This document shows, piece by piece, positions 1-8,410 of a stretch of DNA of 64,000 bases (position 1 is its first letter; each line of letters begins with the position of its first letter). Where the stretch lies: NCBI RefSeq assembly GCF_006861655.1, contig NZ_SESI01000002.1, forward strand, positions 248,001-312,000. The letters are read 5' to 3'. The notes beneath the pieces are model-generated. The model searched no databases, was not told where the DNA came from, and saw only the letters and a list, made by a program, of their open reading frames with translations. The translations under genes and the position numbers were made by a program. Source of the stretch: Halonotius roseus (GTDB taxonomy: Archaea; Halobacteriota; Halobacteria; Halobacteriales; Haloferacaceae).

Positions 1-142
1 CGATCACGGCCTCCAGCACGTGTTCCAACAGTGGTTTGTTGACTACCGGCAACATCGGCTTCGGCCGCCGGTTGGTCAGCGGCGACAGCCGTTGGCCCTC
101 ACCGGCCGCAAGAATCACCGCTGTCGGCGTCGATTGGCTCAT
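1..142 (-). CDS. Sugar-1-phosphate nucleotidyltransferase, N-terminal fragment cut by the window edge
   Basis: Only the first 47 codons are inside the window; the rest lies beyond base 1. The translation starts MSQSTPTAVILAAGEG and continues with QRLSPLT, a run of Arg/Lys, PKPMLPVVNKP and LLEHVLEAV. This is the nucleotide-binding signature (LAAGxGxRLxPLT...KPMLPV) of glucose-1-phosphate thymidylyltransferase/GlmU-like enzymes, which join a sugar-1-phosphate to an NTP. It is divergent from the ABC exporter on its right and resembles the full-length enzyme at 3141-4340, so it probably serves the same surface-glycan pathway. The nucleotide and sugar specificity cannot be read from this fragment. 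Confidence 0.85.
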   Translation of the reverse strand, partial: MSQSTPTAVILAAGEGQRLSPLTNRRPKPMLPVVNKPLLEHVLEAVI

Positions 143-298
143 ACCAACGGATTCGCCGCTGTTTGCTTGAATGCTTTGCCAACGAGTAGCCATCGGTGTC
201 AACGAATCTGTAAATAGCTGGTAACAAACAGACGATCTTGAGACATGTCACCATTGCTCCCACAGGATTTTCACCGGAGGTAATAGACACGGGGGACA

Positions 299-2104
299 AT
301 GACAGAGGCCTCCATCGATCAGCCAGACCTCACGTGGGGTGAGAAGCTGTCCGCCCTCCTCCGGGTCGCCCGCTACCGCCCCACATTCACCGCCGGACTG
401 ATCCTTCTCGGCGGCTTCGTCGCCGCCCTCGAAGGCGTCGGCCTTGGCTTCATCCATCCGATCATCGAAGTCGCACAGGCAGAGGGCCCCGTTGACGGCG
501 GTGGCCCGGTGTTGGAAACCTTCCTTGCGATCTACGAGTTCCTCGGTGTTCCGTTCGAACTCGGCTTCCTCCTCGTCGGCGTCACCGCGGTGATGACCGT
601 CCGGTACACGCTCTCCTTCATCGTCGCGTGGCTGAAAGCGTGGCTCGCCACGCAGTACGAGACGACACTCCGCACCCGGGCGTTCGACAGCGCGCTCAAC
701 GCACGCGTCGGCTACTTCGACGCAGAGGGCTCCGACGACATCCTCAACGCGATCATCACCGAGACCCGGTTTTCCGGCCAAGTGATCGAGAAGGGCGTGG
801 CAACGATGGAGCGACTGTTTCTGGTCGGAATGTACCTCGCTATCATGCTGTATATCACACCGTTGATGACCGGGGTCGCAGTCGGTCTCCTCGGGACGAT
901 CACTGTCGTCCTCCGGGTTGGCATCGAGCCCGCTGTCACCGTCGGCACGCGTGTCGCCGAGGCGAACGAACGCGTCCAAACCGCCGTCCAAGCCGGCACA
1001 CAGGGTATCCGCGACGTGAAACTCTTCAGAATGGCCGACGAGCTGTTCGGAAACTTCCGGTCAGCGATCGATCAGTACGCCGAGGCCGAGGTCGCCATCT
1101 CGCGCAACGAGGCGGCGATCACCAACTTCTACCAGCTTGCGGCCGCGGTCACGATCTTCGTGTTGATCTACGTCGGCTTCGTTTTCTCGGGGCTCGAACT
1201 TGGCGAACTCGGGATCTTCCTCATCGCCATGTTCCAGCTCGCGCCGCGGGTGAGCACGCTCAACAGCCAACTCTACAGTCTTGAAGGCGCGCTCTCACAT
1301 CTTGTTCGTACCCACGAGTTCCTCGATCAACTCGACGAGCGACGGGAGTCTGACGGCGATCAGCCTGTGTCGTCGGTCGAAGAGATCGACTTCGACGATG
1401 TCGCGTTCAGCTACACCGACGACGAGCGGGTGCTCGATGGCATCTCATTCGACGTTGTTCGCGGCGAGTTTGTCGCCTTCGTTGGCCAGTCCGGCGCGGG
1501 AAAGTCAACCATCGTCTCGCTGCTCGCTCGACTCTACCAACCCGACACCGGTGAGATCCGTGCCGACGGCGTCCCGATCAGCGAGTTCGATCTCACACAG
1601 TGGCGCGAACGGATCGCTGTCGTCCGCCAACAGCCGTTCATCTTCGACGACACGCTCGAACGCAACGTGACCGTCGGCAACCGCGAGGCGACCCGCGAGG
1701 AAGTCGAACGCGTCTGTCGGATCGCCATGGTCGAAGAGTTCCTCGACGACCTGCCGAACGGCTACGAGTCACAACTCGGCGACGACGGCGTTCGGCTCTC
1801 CGGCGGCCAACGCCAGCGGATCGCCGTCGCTCGCGCGCTGCTGACCGACGCCGACTTCCTCGTCCTTGACGAGGCGACCAGCGATCTCGATTCGGGGCTC
1901 GAATCCGACCTGCAGGCCTCGATCGAATCGATGGATCGAGAGGTCGGCATTATCGCCATCGCACATCGCCTATCGACGGTGCGGAACGCCGACCGGATCT
2001 ATACCCTTGACGACGGCCAGATCGTCGAGGCAGGTACCCACAACGAGTTGTTGGCGGAAGCAGGGGCCTACGCCGAACTCCACGAGATGCAGTCGAGCAC
2101 GTGA
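299..2104 (+). CDS. ABC exporter (fused permease-ATPase), probable lipid-linked glycan flippase
   Basis: A 601-residue half-transporter. Residues about 1-335 hold roughly six membrane helices (ABC type-1 exporter fold) and residues about 350-600 hold the ATPase. Walker A GQSGAGKST is near residue 395, the signature LSGGQRQR near 500, Walker B FLVLDEATSD near 520, and the H-loop AIAHRLSTV near 553. Size and domain order match MsbA/PglK-type exporters. The flanking nucleotidyltransferases and the epimerase suggest it flips a lipid-linked sugar for the S-layer or envelope, but that substrate is inferred from context only. A purine-rich GGGGG lies just before the ATG, so either leadered or leaderless translation is possible. 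Confidence 0.9.
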   Translation: MTEASIDQPDLTWGEKLSALLRVARYRPTFTAGLILLGGFVAALEGVGLGFIHPIIEVAQAEGPVDGGGPVLETFLAIYEFLGVPFELGFLLVGVTAVMTVRYTLSFIVAWLKAWLATQYETTLRTRAFDSALNARVGYFDAEGSDDILNAIITETRFSGQVIEKGVATMERLFLVGMYLAIMLYITPLMTGVAVGLLGTITVVLRVGIEPAVTVGTRVAEANERVQTAVQAGTQGIRDVKLFRMADELFGNFRSAIDQYAEAEVAISRNEAAITNFYQLAAAVTIFVLIYVGFVFSGLELGELGIFLIAMFQLAPRVSTLNSQLYSLEGALSHLVRTHEFLDQLDERRESDGDQPVSSVEEIDFDDVAFSYTDDERVLDGISFDVVRGEFVAFVGQSGAGKSTIVSLLARLYQPDTGEIRADGVPISEFDLTQWRERIAVVRQQPFIFDDTLERNVTVGNREATREEVERVCRIAMVEEFLDDLPNGYESQLGDDGVRLSGGQRQRIAVARALLTDADFLVLDEATSDLDSGLESDLQASIESMDREVGIIAIAHRLSTVRNADRIYTLDDGQIVEAGTHNELLAEAGAYAELHEMQSST

Positions 2105-2159
2105 TCACGGTCGGCAATAGAACCGAAGTAGTGATGAACGGCAAACCCGAGAAGTGAGT

Positions 2160-3086
2160 ATGGACGACCAGCGCGTCCTCGTCACCGGCGGGGCGGGGTT
2201 TATCGGTTCGAACCTTGCAAACCGGCTGGCCGTCGACAACGACGTGATCGTCGTCGACGATACGTATCTCGGGACGCGGGCAAACCTATCGAAATCCGTC
2301 GAGTTCGTCGAGGCGTCGATTCTCGACGAGACGTATCCGACCGATGTCGACGTACTGTTCCATCTCGCCGGCTACTCCTCGCGGGACATGCACGAGGACG
2401 ACCCCCAGCGCGGCTGTCGCGTCAACGTCGAAGGGTTCGTCAATACTGTCGAGCGCGTCCGGAAGGCGGGCTGTGAGACCGCCGTCTACGCCTCGACATC
2501 CTCGGTCTACGGAAGTCGCACTGAGCCATCACCGGAGAGCATGGCAGTCAAGGCCCAGACAGCCTACGAAGCCTCGAAACTCGCCCGGGAACGCTACGCC
2601 GAGTACTACGCCAACCACTACGGCATGAACATGGCTGGCCTGCGCTTCTTCTCGGTCTATCAGGGCTTCGGTGGCAACGAGGAACACAAAGGCGAGTACG
2701 CCAACACGGTCGCCCAGTTCGCCGACGCCATCGCCAACGGCGACGCCCCGGAACTGTTCGGCGACGGCACTCAAACACGGGATTTCACGCACGTCGACGA
2801 TGTCGCTCGCGCTTGCGAACTCGCCGCCGACCACGAACTAACGGGCGTCTACAACGTCGGAACAGAAAAGGCCTACAGCTTCAACGAGATGGTCGAGATG
2901 ATCAATGACGCACTCGGCACCGACATCGACCCCAAATACATCGAGTGTCCCTTCGACGGCTACGTCCACGATACAATGGCCGACATCTCGAAGTTCCACG
3001 AGGCGACCGGCTGGGAACCACAGATCAGCTTCGAGGAAGGAATCGAGCGCGTTTGTGAACCCTATCTCGCTGACAACGTCGCCTGA
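2160..3086 (+). CDS. NAD-dependent sugar epimerase/dehydratase (UDP-glucose 4-epimerase-like)
   Basis: A 308-residue extended short-chain dehydrogenase. The NAD-binding glycine motif TGGAGFIGSN is at about residues 8-17, and the catalytic YxxxK is in AYEASK (Tyr near 136, Lys near 140) with an upstream Ser-rich STSSVYGS segment. These are the residues of GalE/RmlB/WbpP-type enzymes acting on nucleotide sugars in the cytoplasm. A GTG two codons upstream (2154) is an alternative start; I chose the ATG because the Rossmann strand follows it directly. It lies between the flippase and a nucleotidyltransferase on the same strand, consistent with nucleotide-sugar supply. Whether it epimerises C4 or does something else cannot be settled here. 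Confidence 0.85.
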   Translation: MDDQRVLVTGGAGFIGSNLANRLAVDNDVIVVDDTYLGTRANLSKSVEFVEASILDETYPTDVDVLFHLAGYSSRDMHEDDPQRGCRVNVEGFVNTVERVRKAGCETAVYASTSSVYGSRTEPSPESMAVKAQTAYEASKLARERYAEYYANHYGMNMAGLRFFSVYQGFGGNEEHKGEYANTVAQFADAIANGDAPELFGDGTQTRDFTHVDDVARACELAADHELTGVYNVGTEKAYSFNEMVEMINDALGTDIDPKYIECPFDGYVHDTMADISKFHEATGWEPQISFEEGIERVCEPYLADNVA

Positions 3087-3140
3087 CGACGGCCGCCTCG
3101 CCACCAGAACGGTTTTTGCGCCCCCTCCGAAGAAGCAGCC

Positions 3141-4340
3141 ATGCAGACAGTCGTCCTCGCAGCCGGCCAAGGAACACGGATGCGACCCCTGACCGACGCG
3201 ACACCGAAACCAATGTTGCCGGCCGCCGGCAGGCCGCTGCTTGAACACACTCTCGACCGCGCGGCCGACGCCGGAGCCAGCCGGTTCGTCGTCGTCGTTG
3301 GCTACGAGGCCGACCAAGTCCGCGAGCACTTCGGCGACAGCCACGCTGGCGTCGACATCGAATACGCCGAACAGACCGCCCAGCGCGGCACCGCTGACGC
3401 CGTCCGGGCGGCCGCACCCGAACTCGACGACGCCCAGTTCGCCGTCCTCAACGGCGACGCGCTCTACGATCACGACTCGTTGGCGACACTCTACGAGTCC
3501 GGCCCCGCCGTCGGTTCCTACCGCGTCGACAACCCCTCGAACTACGGCGTCCTCCAACTCGATTCGGACGACGACACCCGCGTCACTGGCGTGGTTGAAA
3601 AGCCAGCCAACCCCGAGTCGAATCTGATCAACACCGGCTCCTATGTCTTCCCGGCGTCGACGACAGAGTATCTCGACGTGTCGACCTCCGAACGCGGCGA
3701 GTTGGAACTGACAGACGTACTCGAAACTGTCTGCGGGGAGACGACGGTGACGGCCGTCCCCTTCGACCGCTGGCTGGATGTCGGTCGGCCGTGGGAATTG
3801 CTGGCCGCCACCGAGTGGCTCTCGGAGTCGCTATCGACCCGGATCGACGGTACCGTCAGCGACGACGCAACCATCGAGGGCGACATTGTCGTCGAATCCG
3901 ATGCGACGATCAAAAGCGGCGTCACGATCGAGGGGCCGGCCTACATCGGCGAGGACGCGACCGTCGGTCCGAACGCCTACATCCGCGGGGCGACCGCCGT
4001 CGGCGCGAACGCGAAAGTCGGCCACGCCGTCGAGATCAAGAACAGCGTCCTGCTGAGCGATGCCACGGTCGGCCATCTCTCGTATGTCGGCGACAGCATC
4101 CTCGGCCGCGGCGTTAATTTCGGCGCAGGGACGACAGTTGCCAACCTCCGGCACGACGACGAACCGGTCGAGATGACGGTCAAAGGCGACCGTGTCTCGA
4201 CGGGGCGCCGAAAGTTCGGTGTGGTCGTCGGCGACAACGCGAAAACCGGGATCAACACGAGTCTCAACGCTGGCGTCGTGTTGGGAACCGCAGCGACGAC
4301 GACACCGGGGGAAGTCCTCACGCGCGACCGGTGGGAATGA
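3141..4340 (+). CDS. GlmU-like sugar-1-phosphate nucleotidyltransferase with left-handed beta-helix
   Basis: A 399-residue two-domain enzyme. The N-terminal half is a nucleotidyltransferase (LAAGQGTRM...PKPMLPAAGRP at residues 6-34, LNGDALYD near 110, EKPANPESNLINTGSYVF near 155). From about residue 235 the chain turns into hexapeptide repeats (for example SDDATIEGDI and GEDATVGPNAY), the acyltransferase-type left-handed beta-helix. Archaeal bifunctional GlmU proteins with this layout acetylate glucosamine-1-phosphate and make UDP-GlcNAc; glucose-1-phosphate specificity is the main alternative. A T-rich box about 26 nt before the ATG suggests a leaderless transcript. It shares its N-terminal signature with the fragment at the left edge, so the cluster has at least two such enzymes. 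Confidence 0.87.
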   Translation: MQTVVLAAGQGTRMRPLTDATPKPMLPAAGRPLLEHTLDRAADAGASRFVVVVGYEADQVREHFGDSHAGVDIEYAEQTAQRGTADAVRAAAPELDDAQFAVLNGDALYDHDSLATLYESGPAVGSYRVDNPSNYGVLQLDSDDDTRVTGVVEKPANPESNLINTGSYVFPASTTEYLDVSTSERGELELTDVLETVCGETTVTAVPFDRWLDVGRPWELLAATEWLSESLSTRIDGTVSDDATIEGDIVVESDATIKSGVTIEGPAYIGEDATVGPNAYIRGATAVGANAKVGHAVEIKNSVLLSDATVGHLSYVGDSILGRGVNFGAGTTVANLRHDDEPVEMTVKGDRVSTGRRKFGVVVGDNAKTGINTSLNAGVVLGTAATTTPGEVLTRDRWE

Positions 4341-4373
4341 ACGGGACTGCGACCCGGTAGAAGGGTAGCCGAA

Positions 4374-5783
4374 CTACTCGTCGGTGCCCAAAATCACACG
4401 GTGGGTCATCGCTTCGGGATCGAGTACCTCGTCGGCTTCGGACTCGGTCAGATACCCTTCCGCGACGGCGACTTGTTTCACTGTCTTCCCTTCTGCGAGG
4501 GCCTTTTTCGCCACCTTGCTGGCCTTATCGTAGCCGATGGCCGGGTTGAGCGCGGTCGCCAGTGCCATGCTCTGTTCGACTTGTTCGGCGCAGTGCTCCT
4601 CGTTGGCCTCCAGTTTGGCGACGAACCGCTCGGCGAAGACTTCGGAGCCATTGGCGATGAGGTCGGCCGACTGCAGGAAGTTATGCGCCAAGATGGGTTT
4701 GTAGAGATTGAGATCGATCTGACCTTCGGCCGCACCCGCCGAGACGGCGGCGTCGTTGCCGACGACCTGTTTGTGGAGTTGATTGACTGCTTCGGCGACA
4801 ACAGGGTTGATCTTGCCGGGCATGATCGACGAGCCCGGCTGGTTTTCGGGCTGTTCGATCTCGCCGAGACCGTTGCGCGGGCCGGAGGCCAGCAGCCGGA
4901 GGTCGTTAGCAATCTTGTTGAGCGAGCCGGCGACCGTCCGGAGCGCGCCGTGGGCCTCGCTCATCGCGTCGTGGGCGGCCTGGGCCTCGAAGTGGTTGTC
5001 GGCCTCACGGAACGGCAGGCCGGTTTCCTTGGCGATGTAGTCGGCCGCGCGCTCGGGGAACTCGGGATGCGTGTTGAGTCCAGTGCCGGTGGCCGTCCCA
5101 CCGAGGGCGAGTTCGGCGAGGTGATCCTGGACGCTCTCGACGCGGTCGACTCCTTTCTCGATCTGGGTGCGATAGCCACCGAACTCCTGGCCGAGTCGAA
5201 CCGGTGTCGCGTCCTGTAGGTGGGTGCGGCCGGTTTTGACCACGCTGTCGAACTCGTCTTCCTTCGCTGCGAGTTCATCAGCCAGCGTTTCGAGCGCGGG
5301 CACCACGTCGTTGGCGACGGCTTCCAGGCTGGCGACGTGCATCGCCGTCGGAATCACGTCGTTACTCGACTGGCCGTAATTGACGTGATCGTTCGGGTGG
5401 ACGGAGCGGTCGCCGATCTCGTGACCCCTGATCTCGGCGGCGCGGTTGGCGATGACCTCGTTGGCGTTCATATTCGAGGAGGTGCCGGAGCCGGTCTGGA
5501 ACACGTCGACCGGGAACTGGTCGTCGTGGTCGCCGGCGATGACTTCGTCCGCGGCGTCGACGATTGCGCCAGCGATCTCGTCGTCGACGAGGTCGAGATC
5601 GCGGTTGGCCTGCGCCGCGGCCTTCTTCACGATGCCGAGCGCGCGGACGAACCGGCGGCCAAAGGAGATGCCCGAGATGGGGAAGTTCTCGACGGCGCGC
5701 TGGGTTTGGGCCCCCCAGTAGGCGTCGGCCGGCACCTGCATCTCACCGAGACTATCGGACTCCGTGCGGTAGTCGTCTGCCAT
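4374..5783 (-). CDS. fumC: Fumarate hydratase, class II
   Basis: A 469-residue protein of the aspartase/fumarase superfamily. It has the superfamily signature GSSIMPGKINP at residues 317-327 on the mobile catalytic loop, the substrate-binding QTGSGTSSNMN near 97-107, and the catalytic His in TGRTHLQDATP (His188). Fumarase C reversibly hydrates fumarate to malate in the TCA cycle and acts as a cytoplasmic tetramer without an iron-sulfur cluster. The length is normal for class II. It is convergent with the nucleotidyltransferase on its left and stands alone. Aspartate ammonia-lyase is the nearest alternative; the GSSIMPGK loop and overall residues read as fumarase. Confidence 0.95.
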   Translation of the reverse strand: MADDYRTESDSLGEMQVPADAYWGAQTQRAVENFPISGISFGRRFVRALGIVKKAAAQANRDLDLVDDEIAGAIVDAADEVIAGDHDDQFPVDVFQTGSGTSSNMNANEVIANRAAEIRGHEIGDRSVHPNDHVNYGQSSNDVIPTAMHVASLEAVANDVVPALETLADELAAKEDEFDSVVKTGRTHLQDATPVRLGQEFGGYRTQIEKGVDRVESVQDHLAELALGGTATGTGLNTHPEFPERAADYIAKETGLPFREADNHFEAQAAHDAMSEAHGALRTVAGSLNKIANDLRLLASGPRNGLGEIEQPENQPGSSIMPGKINPVVAEAVNQLHKQVVGNDAAVSAGAAEGQIDLNLYKPILAHNFLQSADLIANGSEVFAERFVAKLEANEEHCAEQVEQSMALATALNPAIGYDKASKVAKKALAEGKTVKQVAVAEGYLTESEADEVLDPEAMTHRVILGTDE

Positions 5784-5850
5784 ACCCGAGCCAACGGGTG
5801 AATCCGGGGTAAAAGCTACTGATTGCCCCTACTCGTCGCGGTTCGCGTTG

Positions 5851-6114
5851 CTACTCACCGTGTTCCTCGTACTCCTCGGGCGTGTAGGTCGTCAATTCGA
5901 TGGCGTGGATGTCTGTCGTCATGTGCTCGCCAAGGGCGTCGTAGACCTGCTGGTGTTGATCGACCAGACTCTGATCTTCGAACGCGGGCGAGACGACGAC
6001 GGCGGCGAAATGGGCATCCTCGAACTCCTCGTCGACGCTACGGGGACGGCTGACGGTTGCCTCACAGTCCTCGATCCCGGCTTCGATGGCGGCCTCGATA
6101 TCGGCGGCGTCCAT
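5851..6114 (-). CDS. bolA: BolA family protein
   Basis: An 87-residue acidic protein with the compact BolA/IbaG layout: a short N-terminal helix (DAADIEAAIEAGI), a central FAAVVVSPAFEDQSLVDQHQQVYDAL segment in broken register with the KH-like fold, and a C-terminal AIELTTYTPEEY strand. BolA proteins bind monothiol glutaredoxins and iron-sulfur clusters or act as DNA binders in bacteria; in haloarchaea the role is not established. It sits downstream of fumC on the same strand side but is separated by 67 bases, and upstream lies the long structured gap at 6115-6649. Confidence 0.85.
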   Translation of the reverse strand: MDAADIEAAIEAGIEDCEATVSRPRSVDEEFEDAHFAAVVVSPAFEDQSLVDQHQQVYDALGEHMTTDIHAIELTTYTPEEYEEHGE

Positions 6115-6225
6115 ACCGACTACCCGGTATCAACCCACAAAAACGCGCGGGCTTCGGGGGCGTCAGCTTGGGATGCAGTATAGCTACGGTCGTGCTCAGA
6201 TAAACGGACAAATGGGAACCGCTTC

Positions 6226-6328
6226 GAAAGCCCCGACGCGCTGGAGTCGGGGGGCTCGCTGCGCGCTTCGGGCCTGCGGCCCTGCAGTGCTTGCGTCGCC
6301 CGTCTTCCTCCAGCGCGTCGCCCCTTTC
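6226..6328 (-). repeat. GAAAG...CTTTC structured element, copy A1
   Basis: Read on the minus strand, the element opens with GAAAGGGGC and closes with GGGGCTTTC. Directly inside are the two arms of a perfect 13-bp stem (plus-strand 6234-6246 CGACGCGCTGGAG with 6308-6320 CTCCAGCGCGTCG). The interior holds GACGCAAGCACTGCAG (6282-6297) and GCGCGCAGCGAGCCC (6252-6266). These two inner boxes recur in copies A2 and B while the stem sequence does not. It is back to back with copy A2. No ORF is supported in it. It could be a structured RNA or a hairpin-ended non-autonomous repeat; the function is unknown. Confidence 0.7.
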
Positions 6329-6383
6329 AGTCCCGCCCGACCGCGGCTGCCTGACCAGCCGACACGGGTGGGACTGAAAGGGG
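6321..6383. repeat. 18-bp inverted repeat joining element copies A1 and A2
   Basis: The outer 5' ends of the two divergent copies face each other. CCCCTTTCAGTCCCGCCC (6321-6338) pairs with GGGTGGGACTGAAAGGGG (6366-6383) at 17 of 18 positions, the exception being a G-T pair. The 27-nt loop contains a second hairpin, CGGCTG...CAGCCG. A GGCTGATCAGCC palindrome also lies just before copy B (14432-14443), so this small hairpin may be a regular 5' part of the element. Confidence 0.7.
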
Positions 6384-6585
6384 CCGGCGTCTCGGCGAAC
6401 CCGGCCGACGTAAGCACCACAGCGAACGCAGTGAGCGAGGAGCGCAGCGAGTCCCGGGAGTTCTGCGAGCTGGGCGGGATCTACGATCCCGCTGGAAGCC
6501 GGCCGTAGGCCGGCGACGAAGCGAGCAGAACCTCGAAAGACGAGCGCAAGCGAGTCTTTCGGTGGCCGATCCGCCGGGGGCTTTC
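6376..6585 (+). repeat. GAAAG...CTTTC structured element, copy A2 (expanded)
   Basis: Opens with GAAAGGGGC and closes with GGGGGCTTTC. The closing arms are CCGGCG (6384-6389) and CGCCGG (6572-6577). The inner boxes are GACGTAAGCAC (6407-6417) and GCGCAGCGAGTCCCGGGAG (6442-6460), the last shared with copy B. Compared with A1 and B it is about 100 nt longer. The extra sequence has its own hairpins: GTTCTGC/GCAGAAC (6460-6466 with 6525-6531), GCGGGATC/GATCCCGC, GCCGGCC/GGCCGGC and CGAAAGAC/GTCTTTCG. Between the boxes runs a purine-rich GCGAACGCAGTGAGCGAGG stretch. Together the two copies fill most of the 535-base gap between fen and bolA. Confidence 0.68.
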
Positions 6586-6649
6586 GAGATAGTCACAACC
6601 CAATCAACCTACTCTAAACAATACCATAGCCGCCCGCGAAAATGATAAT

Positions 6650-7630
6650 TTAGCTCCAGCGGTCGAGACCAGTCTGGACGACCGCCGACTCGATCCGCTC
6701 GAAGCCGCGTTCGACCTCGTCGGCGTCGACTTCCCACTGCTCGGTGACGTAGGCGCGAGCGGCGTCAAGATCCGGGTCAATGTCGCTGTCGATCTCGTAG
6801 TCGTCGGTGACCGGCGGATCGAAGAACAACTCCCGAATGCGGTCGGCGAACTCGATATGCGCGCCACGGGCGTCGAGCACGCCGAAGAGGTCGCCGTGTT
6901 CTTTGATCAACTTCACGCCGGTCTTGGGGCCGATCCCACTGATCCCCTCGTTGAAATCGGTGCCACAGAGCATCGCCACATCGACCAACTGCTCGTAGGT
7001 GAGTCCGTGATTGTCCAGCGTCGCCTGCAACTCCATCAACTCGGGATCGCCCTTGCTCGTCAGCTCTCGCAGCGTGCGCGGCGCGCCGAACAGCAGCGTG
7101 TCGTAATCCTCGCTGCCGACGTAGTCGGCGTCGCCGATCTTGTTCATATAGGCCGCTTGGGCCTCGCCCTCAGCAGGCGCGTCGATGTAGGGCACGTCGA
7201 GGAGTGCGAGCAGATCGCGGGTCGTCTCCTGAATCGTCTCGGTGAGTTGAACAGTACGAGCAGACAGCCGCGCGGCTTCGACGCTGTCGCCGGCGGCCTC
7301 GGCCTCAGCAAGCCGTTCTTCGGCCCGCTCGCGTTGCTCGCGACGTTTTGCGACTTCGTCGTCTTTCAGGTCGGTGACGCCGCCGTCGAACACGAAGATC
7401 GGCGTCAGATCGTGTTCGAAGAATTTTGGAAGGCCTTGGACGACGCCGATCAGGTTGGCGACCTCGGTGCCGTCGTCAGTCGTGTAGATCGCGTCGTCAG
7501 TCCATTTGACCGTCGTCGTCAGATACCGATACAGCCAGTTGTGGGCGTCGACGGCGACGGTGCTACCCGCGATCTCCTCGAAGGAACACGTCGAGAGGGC
7601 GGCCAGCGAGCGCAGATCCGCGTTTCCCAT
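6650..7630 (-). CDS. fen: Flap endonuclease FEN-1
   Basis: A 326-residue XPG/Rad2-family nuclease. The N-region starts [10 protein letters not shown] (the Gly after Met is the conserved 5' end of FEN-1) with [13 protein letters not shown]. It continues with IFVFDGG, the acidic I-region [16 protein letters not shown] and [11 protein letters not shown], and the H3TH region [20 protein letters not shown]-1 cuts 5' flaps during Okazaki fragment maturation and base-excision repair. The C-terminus ends QTGLDRWS, which fits a PCNA-interacting PIP box (QxxLxxW). The gene's 3' end abuts the structured element region. Length and motif order are typical for archaeal FEN-1. Confidence 0.95.
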   Translation of the reverse strand: MGNADLRSLAALSTCSFEEIAGSTVAVDAHNWLYRYLTTTVKWTDDAIYTTDDGTEVANLIGVVQGLPKFFEHDLTPIFVFDGGVTDLKDDEVAKRREQRERAEERLAEAEAAGDSVEAARLSARTVQLTETIQETTRDLLALLDVPYIDAPAEGEAQAAYMNKIGDADYVGSEDYDTLLFGAPRTLRELTSKGDPELMELQATLDNHGLTYEQLVDVAMLCGTDFNEGISGIGPKTGVKLIKEHGDLFGVLDARGAHIEFADRIRELFFDPPVTDDYEIDSDIDPDLDAARAYVTEQWEVDADEVERGFERIESAVVQTGLDRWS

Positions 7631-7686
7631 ACCGGCCAGTGGCGCGCCGGTGGCTTGAAACTCCCGAGTCGATCTACAGCAGGTAG

Positions 7687-8349
7687 CTACTGATCGTCAG
7701 CAGTCGACAACAACGCTGGCGGCGTGACATCGATATGCTCGGCGAGGAACTCGGTTTCAGCCGTCGAGAGCCCCGTCCGCCCGCGGAACACATCAAGTCC
7801 GCGCTGGTAGCCCGATTGGGACGCCACGGCCGGCGTGCTGATCGGCCGGTCGAGAACGAGTTCGGCCAGTCCGGTCTCCCGATCAGTGTACGTGAAGCCG
7901 GCCTTGTAGAGCGCGTGATACGAGAAGGCGTTGTTGACCGCGATGGCGATGCGGTCGTAGCCAGCCGCGGCCGCCCGCGAGGTCAGAAACGCGACGAGTT
8001 TCGGCCCGAGTTGCTGGCCGTCACCGCGAAGGTCGTCACGGACTGTGAGATACCGAATTTTCAGCGTCGACGGCTCGGTTCGATCCGGGCTGAACGCGAT
8101 AGCGGCGAGGATATCGTCGGCGAAATCGCTCTCGGCGACGCCGTCAGGCAGCGACGCCAGCGAGTCCGTGTCGTCGCTTTCGGCGTCGGTACTGCTGTCG
8201 CCGGCCGCGGTCGCGCTCCCTGCAGCGTCGCCGCGGATCACCGCGACGCCAGTCCCGCCGGTGACGAACTTCCCGGCGTAGCTGAACCGTCGGTAATCGA
8301 GCCGCAGCGTGGGATCAGCCTCGGCCCAGCCCAGCAGCGCGAACTCCAT
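7687..8349 (-). CDS. GNAT family N-acetyltransferase
   Basis: A 220-residue protein. The start at [13 protein letters not shown] is preferred over a longer reading that would overlap the divergent methyltransferase region. The acetyl-CoA fold is seen in [24 protein letters not shown] followed by [27 protein letters not shown], matching motifs A (RxxGxG-like [10 protein letters not shown]) and B of GNAT enzymes. An acidic Ser/Thr/Asp-rich insert near residues 55-85 is a halophilic embellishment. The acceptor substrate cannot be predicted. It is divergently arranged with the methyltransferase at 8411, with a 61-base shared promoter region. Confidence 0.8.
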   Translation of the reverse strand: MEFALLGWAEADPTLRLDYRRFSYAGKFVTGGTGVAVIRGDAAGSATAAGDSSTDAESDDTDSLASLPDGVAESDFADDILAAIAFSPDRTEPSTLKIRYLTVRDDLRGDGQQLGPKLVAFLTSRAAAAGYDRIAIAVNNAFSYHALYKAGFTYTDRETGLAELVLDRPISTPAVASQSGYQRGLDVFRGRTGLSTAETEFLAEHIDVTPPALLSTADDQ

Positions 8350-8410
8350 ACACCGAGGTAGCGGCGGCACCGACAAGAGTGCTTTTGCCGACGGCCGTCG
8401 AGGACGACGT

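Noticed and set aside
4401-5219. 272-codon open frame on the plus strand opposite fumC
   Set aside because: It is a mirror of a real gene in GC-rich DNA; its translation has no domain and fumC has full family motifs.
6115-6649. CRISPR-like array in the fen-bolA gap
   Set aside because: The repeats are inverted and structured, not evenly spaced direct repeats with unique spacers.
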